Source: Planctomycetota bacterium (GTDB lineage Bacteria; Planctomycetota; Planctomycetia; Gemmatales; HRBIN36). From it: a stretch of DNA of 64,000 bases. The translations under genes and the position numbers were made by a program. A model generated the notes under the pieces. The model saw nothing but the letters and a program-made list of their open reading frames with translations. It was not told the origin of the DNA and made no database searches. Each line of letters starts with the position of its first letter. Positions within the stretch are counted from its first letter, which is position 1. Where the stretch lies: contig JACTMY010000004.1 in the NCBI GenBank assembly GCA_014584395.1, positions 62,001-126,000 on the forward strand. The letters are read 5' to 3'. Shown piece by piece: positions 28,701-34,953 of the stretch.

Positions 28701-29383
28701 AAGCGGACATCCGCGTCAGCATGAAGGATGCGTCCACGCTGGGCGACAAAGCGGCGGGTCTTTTGGGCCAGGTCAACTTTGTCTACGACACGGCCCTGAG
28801 CGGCGTGCTGGCCGATGGCCGCATGTATCGCACCTTCATCGGTCATCAATTCGGCGGCCAGGCCACAGTCGACATCATCAGCGGCTGGAATTGGTACAAC
28901 GGCATCGACGCCAAGGCGATCGGCCGCGGCCAGTATGATTTCCAATCCGTGGTCACCCACGAATTGGGCCACCTGCTCGGCCTGCCGGAAAACCGCATGG
29001 ATCCGACCCAGGTCATGTTCGAAGCGCTGCGGCCCGGCCAGGTGCGACGCGCGTTCGGCTTCACCGACGCCACGACGCTGGCCCGGCTCTACAACGAACA
29101 GCGCACGGCGCCCATTGCCGAGACGCCGCGCCTGGACGGCAACACGCTCGCTCAGTTGGCCAATCTGGTCATTCCGCCGAGCGTGGCGCGCATGCAGCAT
29201 AGCCAGGTGGACAGCCTGGTCCGCGATTTGACGCTGCCTCTCATCGGCAGGGACGGCCAGGATCGCAGCAAGCAGATGGCCGATTATCTGTTCACCCGCG
29301 CCTCGGCGACGAACGGTTCCGCCAACGTTCTCGCGGACCTGATGACGAAACCCTTGACCAATTTGCCGACGCTAAACGGCTAA
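19766..29383 (+). CDS. Giant 3205-aa secreted mosaic protein with beta-helix, P-domain, SdrD-B-like repeats and metzincin-like domain
   Basis: One uninterrupted 9.6 kb gene, started at an ATG preceded by GAGGGAGG. Residues 42-49 read LEDRTLLA, like the LEPR-XLL motif found at the N-terminus of large planctomycete surface proteins. About residues 50-870 and 1040-1780 look like right-handed beta-helix (Asn-rich strands such as NNLITNNAIGLNI). Residues 881-1025 match a proprotein-convertase P-domain (HPRVSDLRVQLRGPDGT, NSLGNWQVIVTD). Residues 1931-2610 hold six SdrD-B-like repeats, each beginning like VFNDLNGNGVQDLGEPGL and ending in GxYxxxV. Residues 2615-2900 hold shorter repeats with GSNxGL motifs. 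The C-terminus has a zinc-peptidase motif starting at His3065. The role is probably surface adhesion or matrix work; the exact substrate is unknown. Confidence 0.9.
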   Translation: MFLPWSILGRAPQNPNHPRPKRTKSTGMKGSKRRKPLDVEALEDRTLLATFFVDITNTNPGNDGLSPVNLGTGTLLDPYINIQAAIRRANLNPGHDDIVVYGNNSNNPAMVYTWDRDADLDFDGIPDGNMVISNNGIVGNTLNITFLAQTSAGAPAPLIVKMLNNIVDVGDGCQLRIEGNSTFRVIFTSLPDDTAGGDTNNDGNINAPNRADWGGIRFRPGAVGQGANNPALGSIVNWADIRYTGQSLFDPTVLDFTEFAAVRMEADINSGQRVAVRVWNTVIRHGGRAIDVNIWSLAGRGPDLGFNASGAAGLGPQPLTFQNNSINGAFISIPFITNPFDPRFGQVIQLDQDARLDDVGVPYVLTQRFVLANNVTLTIDPAIIVKLQRVTIDTKDAADVTDSTSGTLIVNGLPERPVLFTSVNDDNIFIPGTILNQFYNNGTADTNNDGNATTPQPGDWAGIRVSQGNIDYAHIRYAGGLYPLQGTFVNSPAVQIFSQDRTGLGGVIETFRISNSVITQTFTGFVFGTFYDSPAIDVFSRDWTQNIQRTGDISIIDNFIHTNQGKAANAHPMAFHDRRNPTGGYGVNFRRNIIENNANNSVYIRFELDLARGIDRNISRVGGYFDDSDIVHTLDGQLLAVHANQAFQIMSRRGVEPSPANGGFLDRFQRSQTQTDNQALQAFLNGLVMRLPGIPNIPLERGPNSPNANPSLVDSGLFYYLINFEDTARGLGLVANPQANPGNLYGDEWRDWGINLTTGAIQALKPFYIRGNIPGDSDPLGAPVSGNNMLAVSEPNGNGSLDLTFPNAVSAVGFWIIGNDTTSPNERIEFIGVDGNLIESIPMPTTTPANNRAFIGRISKQPIWKVRIVEDANDNVGGTFDYTGPAIIIPDGGQIAATLNVGSSFTISDVNVNLNIIHPRVSDLRVQLRGPDGTTIDLVNRTPAPLATGANYTNTYFDDQSAYSINFGLAPYTGSFKPVQSLSAFNGKNSLGNWQVIVTDLAAGPGGTAALQNFSLTFQSPDLVKDTIAIDDLYYVEAPQALVLKSASIGTTLTAGAVEAGYANVTQDATGIINSGLVHDGHSITITGSGNTARGVGNGGTIRVLGQYDSPVIMTSLFDNTAGAGVVGHVQFNTTNDPFALPSSGDWRGIQIHQGANSSKSYVETQQANGSITRRYADLNPYTLGDEGPSYLPGAESYMDLVLPNGLLDLIPGAAQTRVMIQDGVLIEHADIRYALIGIDHVGFPENKITIDANELEQDATQRANPNGSRYDAPTNRINPLGAIITNDSGQVRFDTTSGAYRVGARMGGTSENPLTGTDDVDWFELPRPEDYGQNSINFYIDVQRGNATSDGPGGPFGIAVFNSGLQLLWISYSGLAQVAGNIVGATAGQLANSGNALGAVTALAGDIPHSLTNPQYDAHFVAIFPLGRFPRLFIPQTLGGQLSTGIRVALTPLPGTGPVGSNGFRVVSLVDQEGAPQDIPPTSQNQFIDNPGPDGAFLGGYEVEFRTAGFQDRSQRPVRAGEGEYIYRQNIIQESLLAALTVRDHRQTRPSNLNQGETLPSQTARFAQDNNNLVINTNGVPFNNLDYFIPGIYIANNLIVNNRSVGVYLEEDNSLPGANLTTPTNYTTIINNTFDGNGGTAIDLRTRGGVNVLNNLITNNAIGLNITKLPDIEPLRPPILAVVAYNLFFNNSTHITPSSVLNGSNNLLNTNPLYVDRQGFDFRIQVGSPAVDSAISNVSDRLAATRFPQEPTRAPGDDIRGRARVDNPTRPNVGAGQFPFYDRGAYEASEPPLRVIGVNVVSANQLLGQPVSQLVVTFYGRVDITTVNASTVRLQVGSFAGPLVGIGPISQSYDPVSNKHTFIIPLQQTLIDGVYALTLKGTSTGASDPGIRDISGNLLDGEFPPPYTFPSGNGIAGGSFLYVFSIRTATIGGLVWNNPNGNLTQDPGEPGLPNVGVEMTWAGPDGVFGTPDDGSPITQNTNLNGNFSFVGLQPGNYRINVLDNTLPASFFLNTPPDPKFVTLAFGENLTGVNFGYWQDFSNATLGNLAWNDLNGDGIRQASEPVMAGIIINALWAGRDGVFGNADDEVFTTTSDLINSGNWRFQNILPAGNYQVTVDMSSVPAGFQRTTYLGAGEYPVLKEPLLPGEQFNQIRFGFQQKSAVIGDTVFNDLNGNGVQDLGEPGLANVQVILNGPGGPQNTLTDVNGNYSFANLAAGTYTISVNTATIPANFYATTPNPRTVILPDGVTVDNTADFGFRADPFLGIIGSFVWHDINGNGAQDAGEPGLSNVEIIAQWAGRDGVFGTGDDQNFTTFTDPNGNYALLNLPVGFYRVNTGTGVPLGFGRTFPAVVPIEVTIGDGIGGNPGPNFLNANFGFQAANASISGVVFQDLNGNGILDAVPNETGRFSNVRVFVDLNNNNAWDIGEPFAVSAPVTGAWTISGLASGTFKVMIDPLQIPGAPPGLVASPAFLNVVVPPSANVTGQNLGLWQRNSIVTGRVFNDANMNGAIDFGEQGIAGAFVTLVWYGSNNVFENGGGDDQIFTTFTDASGQYTFSNLPGAFVAGNNYRIFVDTNSVPPGSNPTIPNPPLVDFNLGASATRTQNFGFLVPPSLLPGIYYLSVSGVNSLQNSDGSLTLVNDSDIVKLRTQPNGDYRYDVYFRGSNFGLTPGVEGIDAFTILRDGSILISTVGNMAVFTNYAAPGVGSGAIQSGFGEDIFRFVPTSFSGGTISSGVWNLAFRGSRVGLSGTRGNVVAVAALYNPANQVDRLLLSTAGQVTVSGVVANNFDVIQFSAITFGPNTNGIFYMYLKGSNVGLNDTINENIDGINAVQPASGWPTLQLSTTGSFSVPGLSGGRSDIFQFNPIVYGNGTAGTWGPSLLLGDNVGLTNANITDFFVGQAPGDPSPLYAAGAAAGREADLDTQVIRWASETSSVNVFIDSSSFTTDQVDRVRDAMNSINGVWQRVSGMRLVEVAHEGEADIRVSMKDASTLGDKAAGLLGQVNFVYDTALSGVLADGRMYRTFIGHQFGGQATVDIISGWNWYNGIDAKAIGRGQYDFQSVVTHELGHLLGLPENRMDPTQVMFEALRPGQVRRAFGFTDATTLARLYNEQRTAPIAETPRLDGNTLAQLANLVIPPSVARMQHSQVDSLVRDLTLPLIGRDGQDRSKQMADYLFTRASATNGSANVLADLMTKPLTNLPTLNG

Positions 29384-29424
29384 GTTGGCTCAAGCTCTGT
29401 GGGCCGAATCGAAAGCAAACCCTC

Positions 29425-29454
29425 AAGCCCGTGCCGCAAGGCGCGGGCTTTTTT
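29425..29454 (+). terminator. Strong terminator after the giant gene
   Basis: An 11-bp stem (AAGCCCGTGCC with GGCGCGGGCTT, one T-G wobble) closed by a GCAA tetraloop is followed by a run of six T counting the stem end. It abuts the stop codon of convergent rsmE. Confidence 0.88.
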
Positions 29455-30161
29455 CACCGTCCCATGAGAGCCAAGGCCGCCAAAGCCAAGGCCGCCGTTT
29501 CAATCCGCAAGATGCTGGCGCCGAGCTTCACGACTTGCCAGCCATGGGCCCGCGCTTGCTCGATCTCCGCTGGAGTGAACCCGCCCTCGGGTCCCACGGC
29601 CAAGGTCATGGGCTGAGCAGCGCTAGCGGACCCTGGCCAAGAAACGCCTTCAGGGTGGGCCAGCCGTTTGTCATGGGTCTGCAGATCGGGCCGTTGTAGA
29701 AAGGACTCCCATGTTTGCATAGGCTCAACCGTCATCAAGCGATTGCGGCCGCATTGCTTGCTGGCCTCGATCACGGTCCGATGCCACTTGTCGAGCTTGG
29801 CCGCGCGCGGCTGCACGATGCTGCGCTGGGTGTGCAAGGGAATAAACGCTGCCGCGCCTATTTCGGTCAGTTTTTCAATGAGGAACTGAGCGCGATCACC
29901 CTTGGGGATGGGCGCTGCCATCCAAAGGGTGCGGTCTGCTTCCCGGGAGATGGCCAAACCGGATTGGACATCAAGCTCCACGCCGCGTTTGTTAACGTGA
30001 ACGAGTTGAGCGGGGTATTCCAGGCCATCCCCGTTGAAGAGATGAACCCGGTCGCCCACCTGGCATCGGCGAACATGGGCAAGATGGTGCGCTTCATCGC
30101 CTGTCAGCGTCAGGGGGCCGGGCGCCAATTGTGCATTGACATAAAAGCGTTCGATCATCAT
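29454..30161 (-). CDS. rsmE: 16S rRNA (uracil-1498-N3) methyltransferase RsmE
   Basis: RsmE is a SPOUT-class methyltransferase that modifies U1498 of 16S rRNA. The 235-aa sequence has the N-terminal PUA-like part (GDEAHHLAHVRRCQVGDRV), RSIVQP, the SAM-binding knot motif AVGPEGGFTPAEIE, and the C-terminal LGASILRIETAALAAL-type motif. Two adjacent ATGs at 30161 and 30158 can serve as start; neither has a strong ribosome site. It converges with the giant gene, the stop lying directly against that gene's terminator. Confidence 0.95.
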   Translation of the reverse strand: MMIERFYVNAQLAPGPLTLTGDEAHHLAHVRRCQVGDRVHLFNGDGLEYPAQLVHVNKRGVELDVQSGLAISREADRTLWMAAPIPKGDRAQFLIEKLTEIGAAAFIPLHTQRSIVQPRAAKLDKWHRTVIEASKQCGRNRLMTVEPMQTWESFLQRPDLQTHDKRLAHPEGVSWPGSASAAQPMTLAVGPEGGFTPAEIEQARAHGWQVVKLGASILRIETAALALAALALMGR

Positions 30162-30220
30162 CGTCTAGGATAACAAGGGCCAAACGGCCAGCCAAGCATC
30201 CATCAGGGAGGGCAGGATTG

Positions 30221-30976
30221 ATGAGCGGCGCTTCGCCTCAACCTTTGGACACACGCCGAATCCGGCAAAAATTGGATGACCTGGATGCATTGCTGGAACG
30301 CGTTCTGTCCTTGCCCATCGCTCCCGTCATGCATGACGCGGATCGTGAAGCTGACCAAGAAGGCGATGCCCTGGCGGCGACCTTGGATGCATCTCATGCC
30401 ATCGAGCTGGACAAGCCCTCTGATGGCGTCGCTTCCGAGCCTTCGTTGAACGAGGCGGAGCCAGTTTTCCCACCATCAATACTCAAGTTGAATGCAGAGT
30501 CTGATCCTAAGCAGTCGAGTGCAGCGGTGGAGGCGGACGTCGAGACGCCAGCCGAACCCGCCGCCGCCAAGTTCATTGAACCCGCTGCGTTGACCGTCCT
30601 GCCGCCAGTGCCGGTCAACGTGGAACCAGCGTCCGTGGCTTATATCGCGGCGCCATCGTTGCCTCCCTCTTGGGAAGCCGCGCACTTTCCCGCCACGGTG
30701 GCAACTTCTGAATTGCCCCTGGCATCGCCATCACAATTCCCTAGCATGGCTGAAACGCCAGCCGAGGCCGTGACATCGTCCCCTGCCGCGGATTCGATCC
30801 TCTATCGGATGCTCGCGTGGATGAATCGCGGCTATGAAGCAGGCACAGAGCGGCTGGGATGGTTCGGCATTATTGCCCGGAGCCGGCAGTTTCGCCAGAT
30901 GCTGGGTTGGCTCGGCGGGATGATGTTGGCAGCAGCGGCGGCCTGGAACGCGGGTGCGTGGTTGGCCTTTCGTTAG
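30221..30976 (+). CDS. Hypothetical protein with C-terminal membrane anchor, 251 aa
   Basis: Family not recognised. The N-terminal 30 residues form a helix (RIRQKLDDLDALLERVLSL). The middle 130 residues are acidic and Pro/Ala/Ser-rich, probably disordered. The last 30 residues include a hydrophobic segment (GWLGGMMLAAAAAWNAGAWL) that may anchor the protein by its tail. The ATG at 30221 follows GGGAGGG at a distance of about 11 bases. It precedes two membrane protein genes on the same strand. Confidence 0.65.
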   Translation: MSGASPQPLDTRRIRQKLDDLDALLERVLSLPIAPVMHDADREADQEGDALAATLDASHAIELDKPSDGVASEPSLNEAEPVFPPSILKLNAESDPKQSSAAVEADVETPAEPAAAKFIEPAALTVLPPVPVNVEPASVAYIAAPSLPPSWEAAHFPATVATSELPLASPSQFPSMAETPAEAVTSSPAADSILYRMLAWMNRGYEAGTERLGWFGIIARSRQFRQMLGWLGGMMLAAAAAWNAGAWLAFR

Positions 30977-31047
30977 CCTGGCCACGCTCCATCCCTCTCA
31001 AGGTTCAAAGGCAAGCGTCCATTCTTTAACGTCCCCATGGATTGTTC

Positions 31048-31767
31048 ATGAACACCGAAGCCAATGCTCCCATGACTCCAGAGAGTCCTCCCGCGGTGTC
31101 GGTCGTTGCCCCCCTCCCTCCTCCCGAGCCACCGCTCCAGTCTCCCGCCCTGGCGGCGCTGCTCAGCTTTATCGTTCCGGGACTGGGGCAGATTTACCAA
31201 GGCGTGACTGGGCCGAACCGCCGCCGGTTGTTCAAGGGCGTCTTCTTCATGGCGAGTCTGCTCGGGATGTTTTTCTACGGGCAATGGCTCGGCCACTGGG
31301 GCGTGGTCTATTTGCCCCATGTTCAGGAAGAATGGCTGGAAGCGGAACGGCGCGGCGAACCCAAGCAGGCCGTTCGTCTCTGGCCGACGGATAAGATCGC
31401 TCCCTCGTTAATCGGCGATCTGCGCATCCGCTTGCCCTATCTCGGACAGTTTTGGATCGGGGCCGCCGCCTGGCCGGCCCTGTGGAACTATTATCTCCCG
31501 GACTGGCCGCTGTTTGGCGCTTATCAGGCGTCTCCCGGTGCGATCAAGAAAGGCGAGGCGGTGGATCGGCGGGCCTTGCTGATCGAGGCGGATCAAGCCG
31601 AGTCCGACTTGCAACTCCGCGCCGACGTGGGACGCTGTTACGACCTTGGTTGGATGTACACGGTGATTGCGGGCGTGATGAATTTGCTGGTGATCTACGA
31701 CGCCTACGCCGGGCCGGTGAAGATGAAGCCGGCGCCTGCCGCCAAGGAGAAGGGGGCCAACCCATGA
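31048..31767 (+). CDS. Planctomycete membrane protein, DUF6677-like
   Basis: This 239-aa membrane protein starts with a Pro-rich cytoplasmic stretch and then a membrane entry LAALLSFIVPGLGQIYQG, the pattern of TM2/DUF6677-like proteins. Further hydrophobic segments are FKGVFFMASLLGMFFYG and, near the end, MYTVIAGVMNLLVIYDAYAG. The segment between (about residues 90-190) is soluble. The function is unknown. I prefer the ATG at 31048 to the TTG six bases before it. Its stop codon overlaps the start of the next gene as ATGA, so the two are translationally coupled. Confidence 0.75.
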   Translation: MNTEANAPMTPESPPAVSVVAPLPPPEPPLQSPALAALLSFIVPGLGQIYQGVTGPNRRRLFKGVFFMASLLGMFFYGQWLGHWGVVYLPHVQEEWLEAERRGEPKQAVRLWPTDKIAPSLIGDLRIRLPYLGQFWIGAAAWPALWNYYLPDWPLFGAYQASPGAIKKGEAVDRRALLIEADQAESDLQLRADVGRCYDLGWMYTVIAGVMNLLVIYDAYAGPVKMKPAPAAKEKGANP

Positions 31768-32003
31768 ACTTGACCCATGCCCTGCTAGGTCTGGCGCCCT
31801 TCGCCGACGTCAGCCCCTATTGGCACTTCCCTTTCCTGCTCATTCTGGTGAATTTCATTTACAGCGCCACCCGCTACGACGATCCCAAATTGATCCTCAT
31901 CCATGCCTTCAAGGGGATCATCTACATCCTCTTTTTCCTGGGGATTGTCTTTGTCGTTCTGTTTCTCTTGGGCAACGTGCTGCCCGCCTGGCTGCGCGTC
32001 TAG
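31764..32003 (+). CDS. Small two-helix membrane protein, 79 aa
   Basis: The ATG overlaps the stop of the upstream membrane protein gene (ATGA), and GGGGG lies upstream. The product has two hydrophobic segments: FPFLLILVNFIYSATRY and IIYILFFLGIVFVVLFLLG, joined by a charged loop that includes DDPKLILIHAFKG. The coupling suggests it works with its neighbour, perhaps as a small subunit. Family not recognised. It is convergent with the glycosyltransferase gene 14 bases downstream. Confidence 0.75.
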   Translation: MNLTHALLGLAPFADVSPYWHFPFLLILVNFIYSATRYDDPKLILIHAFKGIIYILFFLGIVFVVLFLLGNVLPAWLRV

Positions 32004-32017
32004 CCTTGCAGCGCGAG

Positions 32018-33766
32018 TCACCATTCTTTCGGGCTTCTGCCGCCAAGATAGGGACCGGGCTGGCGGTGTTTGATCTGTTGCTGAGCGATGTAAACGTGAT
32101 TGGGAAAGCGTTGCAAATCGGGTTTGAAGGTTAATTCAAATAGGGTGAGCCGATCATCGGGCGTCAGTTCCCTGCGGCTTTTGACGCTTTGCGCCAGCCG
32201 ACGGACGGAACCAATCTTGCCCAAATACGTTTCATCCCCCGCCACGGTCACTACGTAGATGCGCGGCTCCGTCAATTCCTCATCGAGCAGGAACGACAGG
32301 TTGTGCACGGTGCGCGTGGAGCGATCCAAGGTGAACAGCACGCGGTTGACTTCCAGACAACAACGCAACTCCGCGTTGACGTAAAGGGGGGCCTTGCCGT
32401 CCACGAGGTTGGGAATGTTGCGAAGAAAGGCTTCATCCTGGATGCCATGATCCAGATATCGACCCGTGTAGAGGTAGCCTCCGCAATAGGCGGCCCAGAG
32501 TCCAAGGAACGCGAGTCCAGCCGCACGCAGGGAGAGCCGATCCGTCAGACACCAGGCCACGCCCCAAACGGCCAAGGGGATTAGCCCCAGCAAGACAGGC
32601 ACGGTCCACTCGGGCCCAGGGATTTTGTGGCGCAGGAGCCACACCGCAGCCATGACGGGCAGGGCGAACACGGCCGGAGCCAGCCAGGTTTTCCGCCACA
32701 GTCCGTTGCATCCTGCGATGATGTTGCGAACATGGACGACGCCCAGCGCGGCCAGGATCGCCCAGGGGGGCAAGCAATGGACATAGTAATGATGGTGCTT
32801 GCCGTCCGGGATGGAAAAGAAAATCGTTGTGCCGATGGCCCAGCACCAGAGAAAGTGTTCCGGTCGATGTTCGGCCTTGGGCAAGGTTCGTCCAGTGACC
32901 CATAGGCCAACGAGGGAGAACAGCGTCCATGGCGCGATGGCCCAAGGAATCACGCTCCAGTAGTACCACCAGGGTTCGCCAATGTAATTGCCATTGAGCC
33001 GGCCGGCATAATCGTAGAGCCACATTTCCAAGACATCGGGATACCAATGGTAAATGAGCAGGGGCCAAACGCCGCCGGCCAGGATGGCCGCGAGCCAGCC
33101 CCAAAGCCAAACGTAGTTCCCGAAGCGTTTCCAAGAAAAATGCCACAAAAGAAACAGCCCCATCGGCACGCCCGCCATGAGGGGGCCGAAGACGAGCCCT
33201 TTGGCCATGTTGCTCAACCCATAGAGCGTGAAGAAGGCCAACAGCGTCCACGAACGCCATCCGAAAAAGGTCCATCGTCCAGGCGGCGCTTCACCTTCCT
33301 TGGGGATTTCCATTTTCACGAACAAGGCCAGGCAGCCGGTGATGACGGCACAGAGAAACGTGTCCTCTTCCGCCAGCCAGGCATAACGCGTGAATTGGAA
33401 GCAAGTGGCCAGAATGAGTCCGCTCAAAAGGCCCATCCATCGGCCAAACCAGCGCTGGGCCAGCCAAGCCAAGGTCAGGACGACGATCGTGCTCATGACC
33501 AAGGGGCCTAAGCGAACCATCCAAGGCGAGTTAATGTCCTCGAAAGGCGAGGTCAGGATCAGCAAAACCCAATGAGGCAAGGGGGGACGATGCAGCCACG
33601 GCCTGCCCCCGCTGCTCGGGATCAGCCAATTGCCCGAGGCGTGCATTTCACGCGTACACTGCGGCAGCACCGATTCATGCATCGTCATGGGGCGGTCGCC
33701 CACGAGGGAACAGCCAAAAAGCAGAATGCAAAAGCAGGCCAGGAGCAGGTAATCGGTTTTTTTCAT
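32018..33766 (-). CDS. Glycosyltransferase family 39-like membrane protein
   Basis: A polytopic membrane protein of 582 aa from the chosen ATG. The N-terminal pattern resembles ArnT/PMT-type GT-C transferases, which move sugars from a polyprenyl-phosphate donor: the first loop has MTMHESVLPQCTREMHASGN, with the acidic residue (Glu) that is expected in the catalytic position, then HRPPLPHWVLL. Around ten hydrophobic segments follow, then a soluble C-terminal domain of about 150 residues (LPYVNAELRCC-type beta/alpha region). The frame is open upstream for 26 more codons, but the ATG at 33766 starts the hydrophobic MKKTDYLLLACFCILLFG segment. Acceptor unknown. Confidence 0.82.
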   Translation of the reverse strand: MKKTDYLLLACFCILLFGCSLVGDRPMTMHESVLPQCTREMHASGNWLIPSSGGRPWLHRPPLPHWVLLILTSPFEDINSPWMVRLGPLVMSTIVVLTLAWLAQRWFGRWMGLLSGLILATCFQFTRYAWLAEEDTFLCAVITGCLALFVKMEIPKEGEAPPGRWTFFGWRSWTLLAFFTLYGLSNMAKGLVFGPLMAGVPMGLFLLWHFSWKRFGNYVWLWGWLAAILAGGVWPLLIYHWYPDVLEMWLYDYAGRLNGNYIGEPWWYYWSVIPWAIAPWTLFSLVGLWVTGRTLPKAEHRPEHFLWCWAIGTTIFFSIPDGKHHHYYVHCLPPWAILAALGVVHVRNIIAGCNGLWRKTWLAPAVFALPVMAAVWLLRHKIPGPEWTVPVLLGLIPLAVWGVAWCLTDRLSLRAAGLAFLGLWAAYCGGYLYTGRYLDHGIQDEAFLRNIPNLVDGKAPLYVNAELRCCLEVNRVLFTLDRSTRTVHNLSFLLDEELTEPRIYVVTVAGDETYLGKIGSVRRLAQSVKSRRELTPDDRLTLFELTFKPDLQRFPNHVYIAQQQIKHRQPGPYLGGRSPKEW

Positions 33767-34050
33767 CTTCCATCCATGGAAAATGGGTTGTCTGATTGGG
33801 CACAATATCCCAGGAAATAACCGGATAAGTCGGATGGGAACCACCTATTGACAGGGAGCAATCCCCGCGGTTTCAAGGACGGCGGCTAGCATCGCAAAAA
33901 GGGGGAATTTCGTCAATTCGACTCATGGGGCTGAGCTTCGCGCCAATGTAAAAACATGATATGAAACCGAAATTGCATGGATGCCATTGATATTCAAACC
34001 GGGGCAGCCTGATGCGGTTGTCCGTTGGCGCAATTTGGGGAAGGACGCCC

Positions 34051-34662
34051 ATGAAACGACTGCTGTTTCCCCTCTTCTGCCTGGCGCTCGTGGTGGGGGC
34101 TCCCTCGGCTTACTATTACCACCAGCAATTTCACTATCGCAACTTCCGCATCGTAAACGAAGGCAAGCTGTATCGCAGCGGCCAGCTTTCCCCAGCGGGG
34201 CTGCACCGCATCTGGCATGAATACGGCATTGCGACCATTGTCTCCTTGCGGGACGACGATGGGCTGAGCGGCGTCAAGGACCCCTTCTGGGAGCAAGAAT
34301 ATGCCCGGAAGCAGGAGATTGTCTTTGTTCGCATCGCTCCGAAGCAATGGTCGGAGAAAAAGGCCGGCCCGCCGCCAGCTGAGGAGAATGTGCGGCGCTT
34401 TCTGGAGATCATCCATGACCCGGTGCGCTACCCCCGGCCCATGCTCATCCATTGCTTCAAAGGCTCCCATCGCACGGGCATCTACGTGGCCCTGTATCGC
34501 ATGGAAGTGGATCGCTGGTCAAACGAAGAAGCCCTTAGAGAGATGCGCCGGTGCGGTTACGACACGCTCGACACGGATGAAGATATCCACGCCTTTCTGC
34601 GTCAATACGTCCCGAGTTGGAAGAAACCAAGCCCGCCGGTGACGCCACAGGTAAAAAATTAG
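34051..34662 (+). CDS. Tyrosine/dual-specificity phosphatase-like exported protein
   Basis: The 203-aa protein has the CX5R phosphatase loop HCFKGSHRTG with nucleophile Cys135 and Arg141, and a FRIVNEGKLYRSGQLSPAGL start like DSP-type phosphatases of the Siw14/PFA group. The general-acid region probably lies around the Asp-rich DDDGLSGVKDPF loop. An N-terminal hydrophobic stretch (RLLFPLFCLALVVGAPSAYYY) suggests it is membrane-anchored or exported, which is unusual for cytoplasmic Siw14 types but common in planctomycete copies. AAGGA lies upstream of the ATG at 34051. Substrate unknown: phosphotyrosine protein or inositol/polyphosphate. Confidence 0.85.
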   Translation: MKRLLFPLFCLALVVGAPSAYYYHQQFHYRNFRIVNEGKLYRSGQLSPAGLHRIWHEYGIATIVSLRDDDGLSGVKDPFWEQEYARKQEIVFVRIAPKQWSEKKAGPPPAEENVRRFLEIIHDPVRYPRPMLIHCFKGSHRTGIYVALYRMEVDRWSNEEALREMRRCGYDTLDTDEDIHAFLRQYVPSWKKPSPPVTPQVKN

Positions 34663-34953
34663 CTCTCCTCCAAATCCTTCATCATCGAGCAAAGGCGTTC
34701 CATTCGGTCGCGGGCCAGCGACTTCCGATATTGTTGTCGCCCTGGCCGCACCGAAGCGGGATGACTCGAACCGCAATGAGGTAAAAGTGCAAGTCGGAAG
34801 CCCCATTTGAAATCCTCTCTGTTCAATAAGGCACCTTCGCAACACGCGGCTTGAGCCAGTTGATGGCTATTTTCGGACTGTCCTATGTTCATTGCATACA
34901 ACAGCCATACCGCGGTGGATCGTTCTCAATTTTCATGCAACCGAGACTGCAGC

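Noticed and set aside
25280-29200. A 1306-codon open frame on the minus strand opposite the giant gene
   Set aside because: It mirrors the codon pattern of the giant gene, has no recognisable motif, and its product is an Ala/Asp/His/Val-rich shadow. High GC at third positions creates long antisense frames.
34659-34901. An 80-codon minus-strand frame between the phosphatase and the methyltransferase
   Set aside because: Its Arg/Lys-rich end (YRKSLARDRMERLCSMMKD) looked protein-like, but there is no recognised motif or ribosome site, and it overlaps both neighbours. A gene remnant cannot be excluded.
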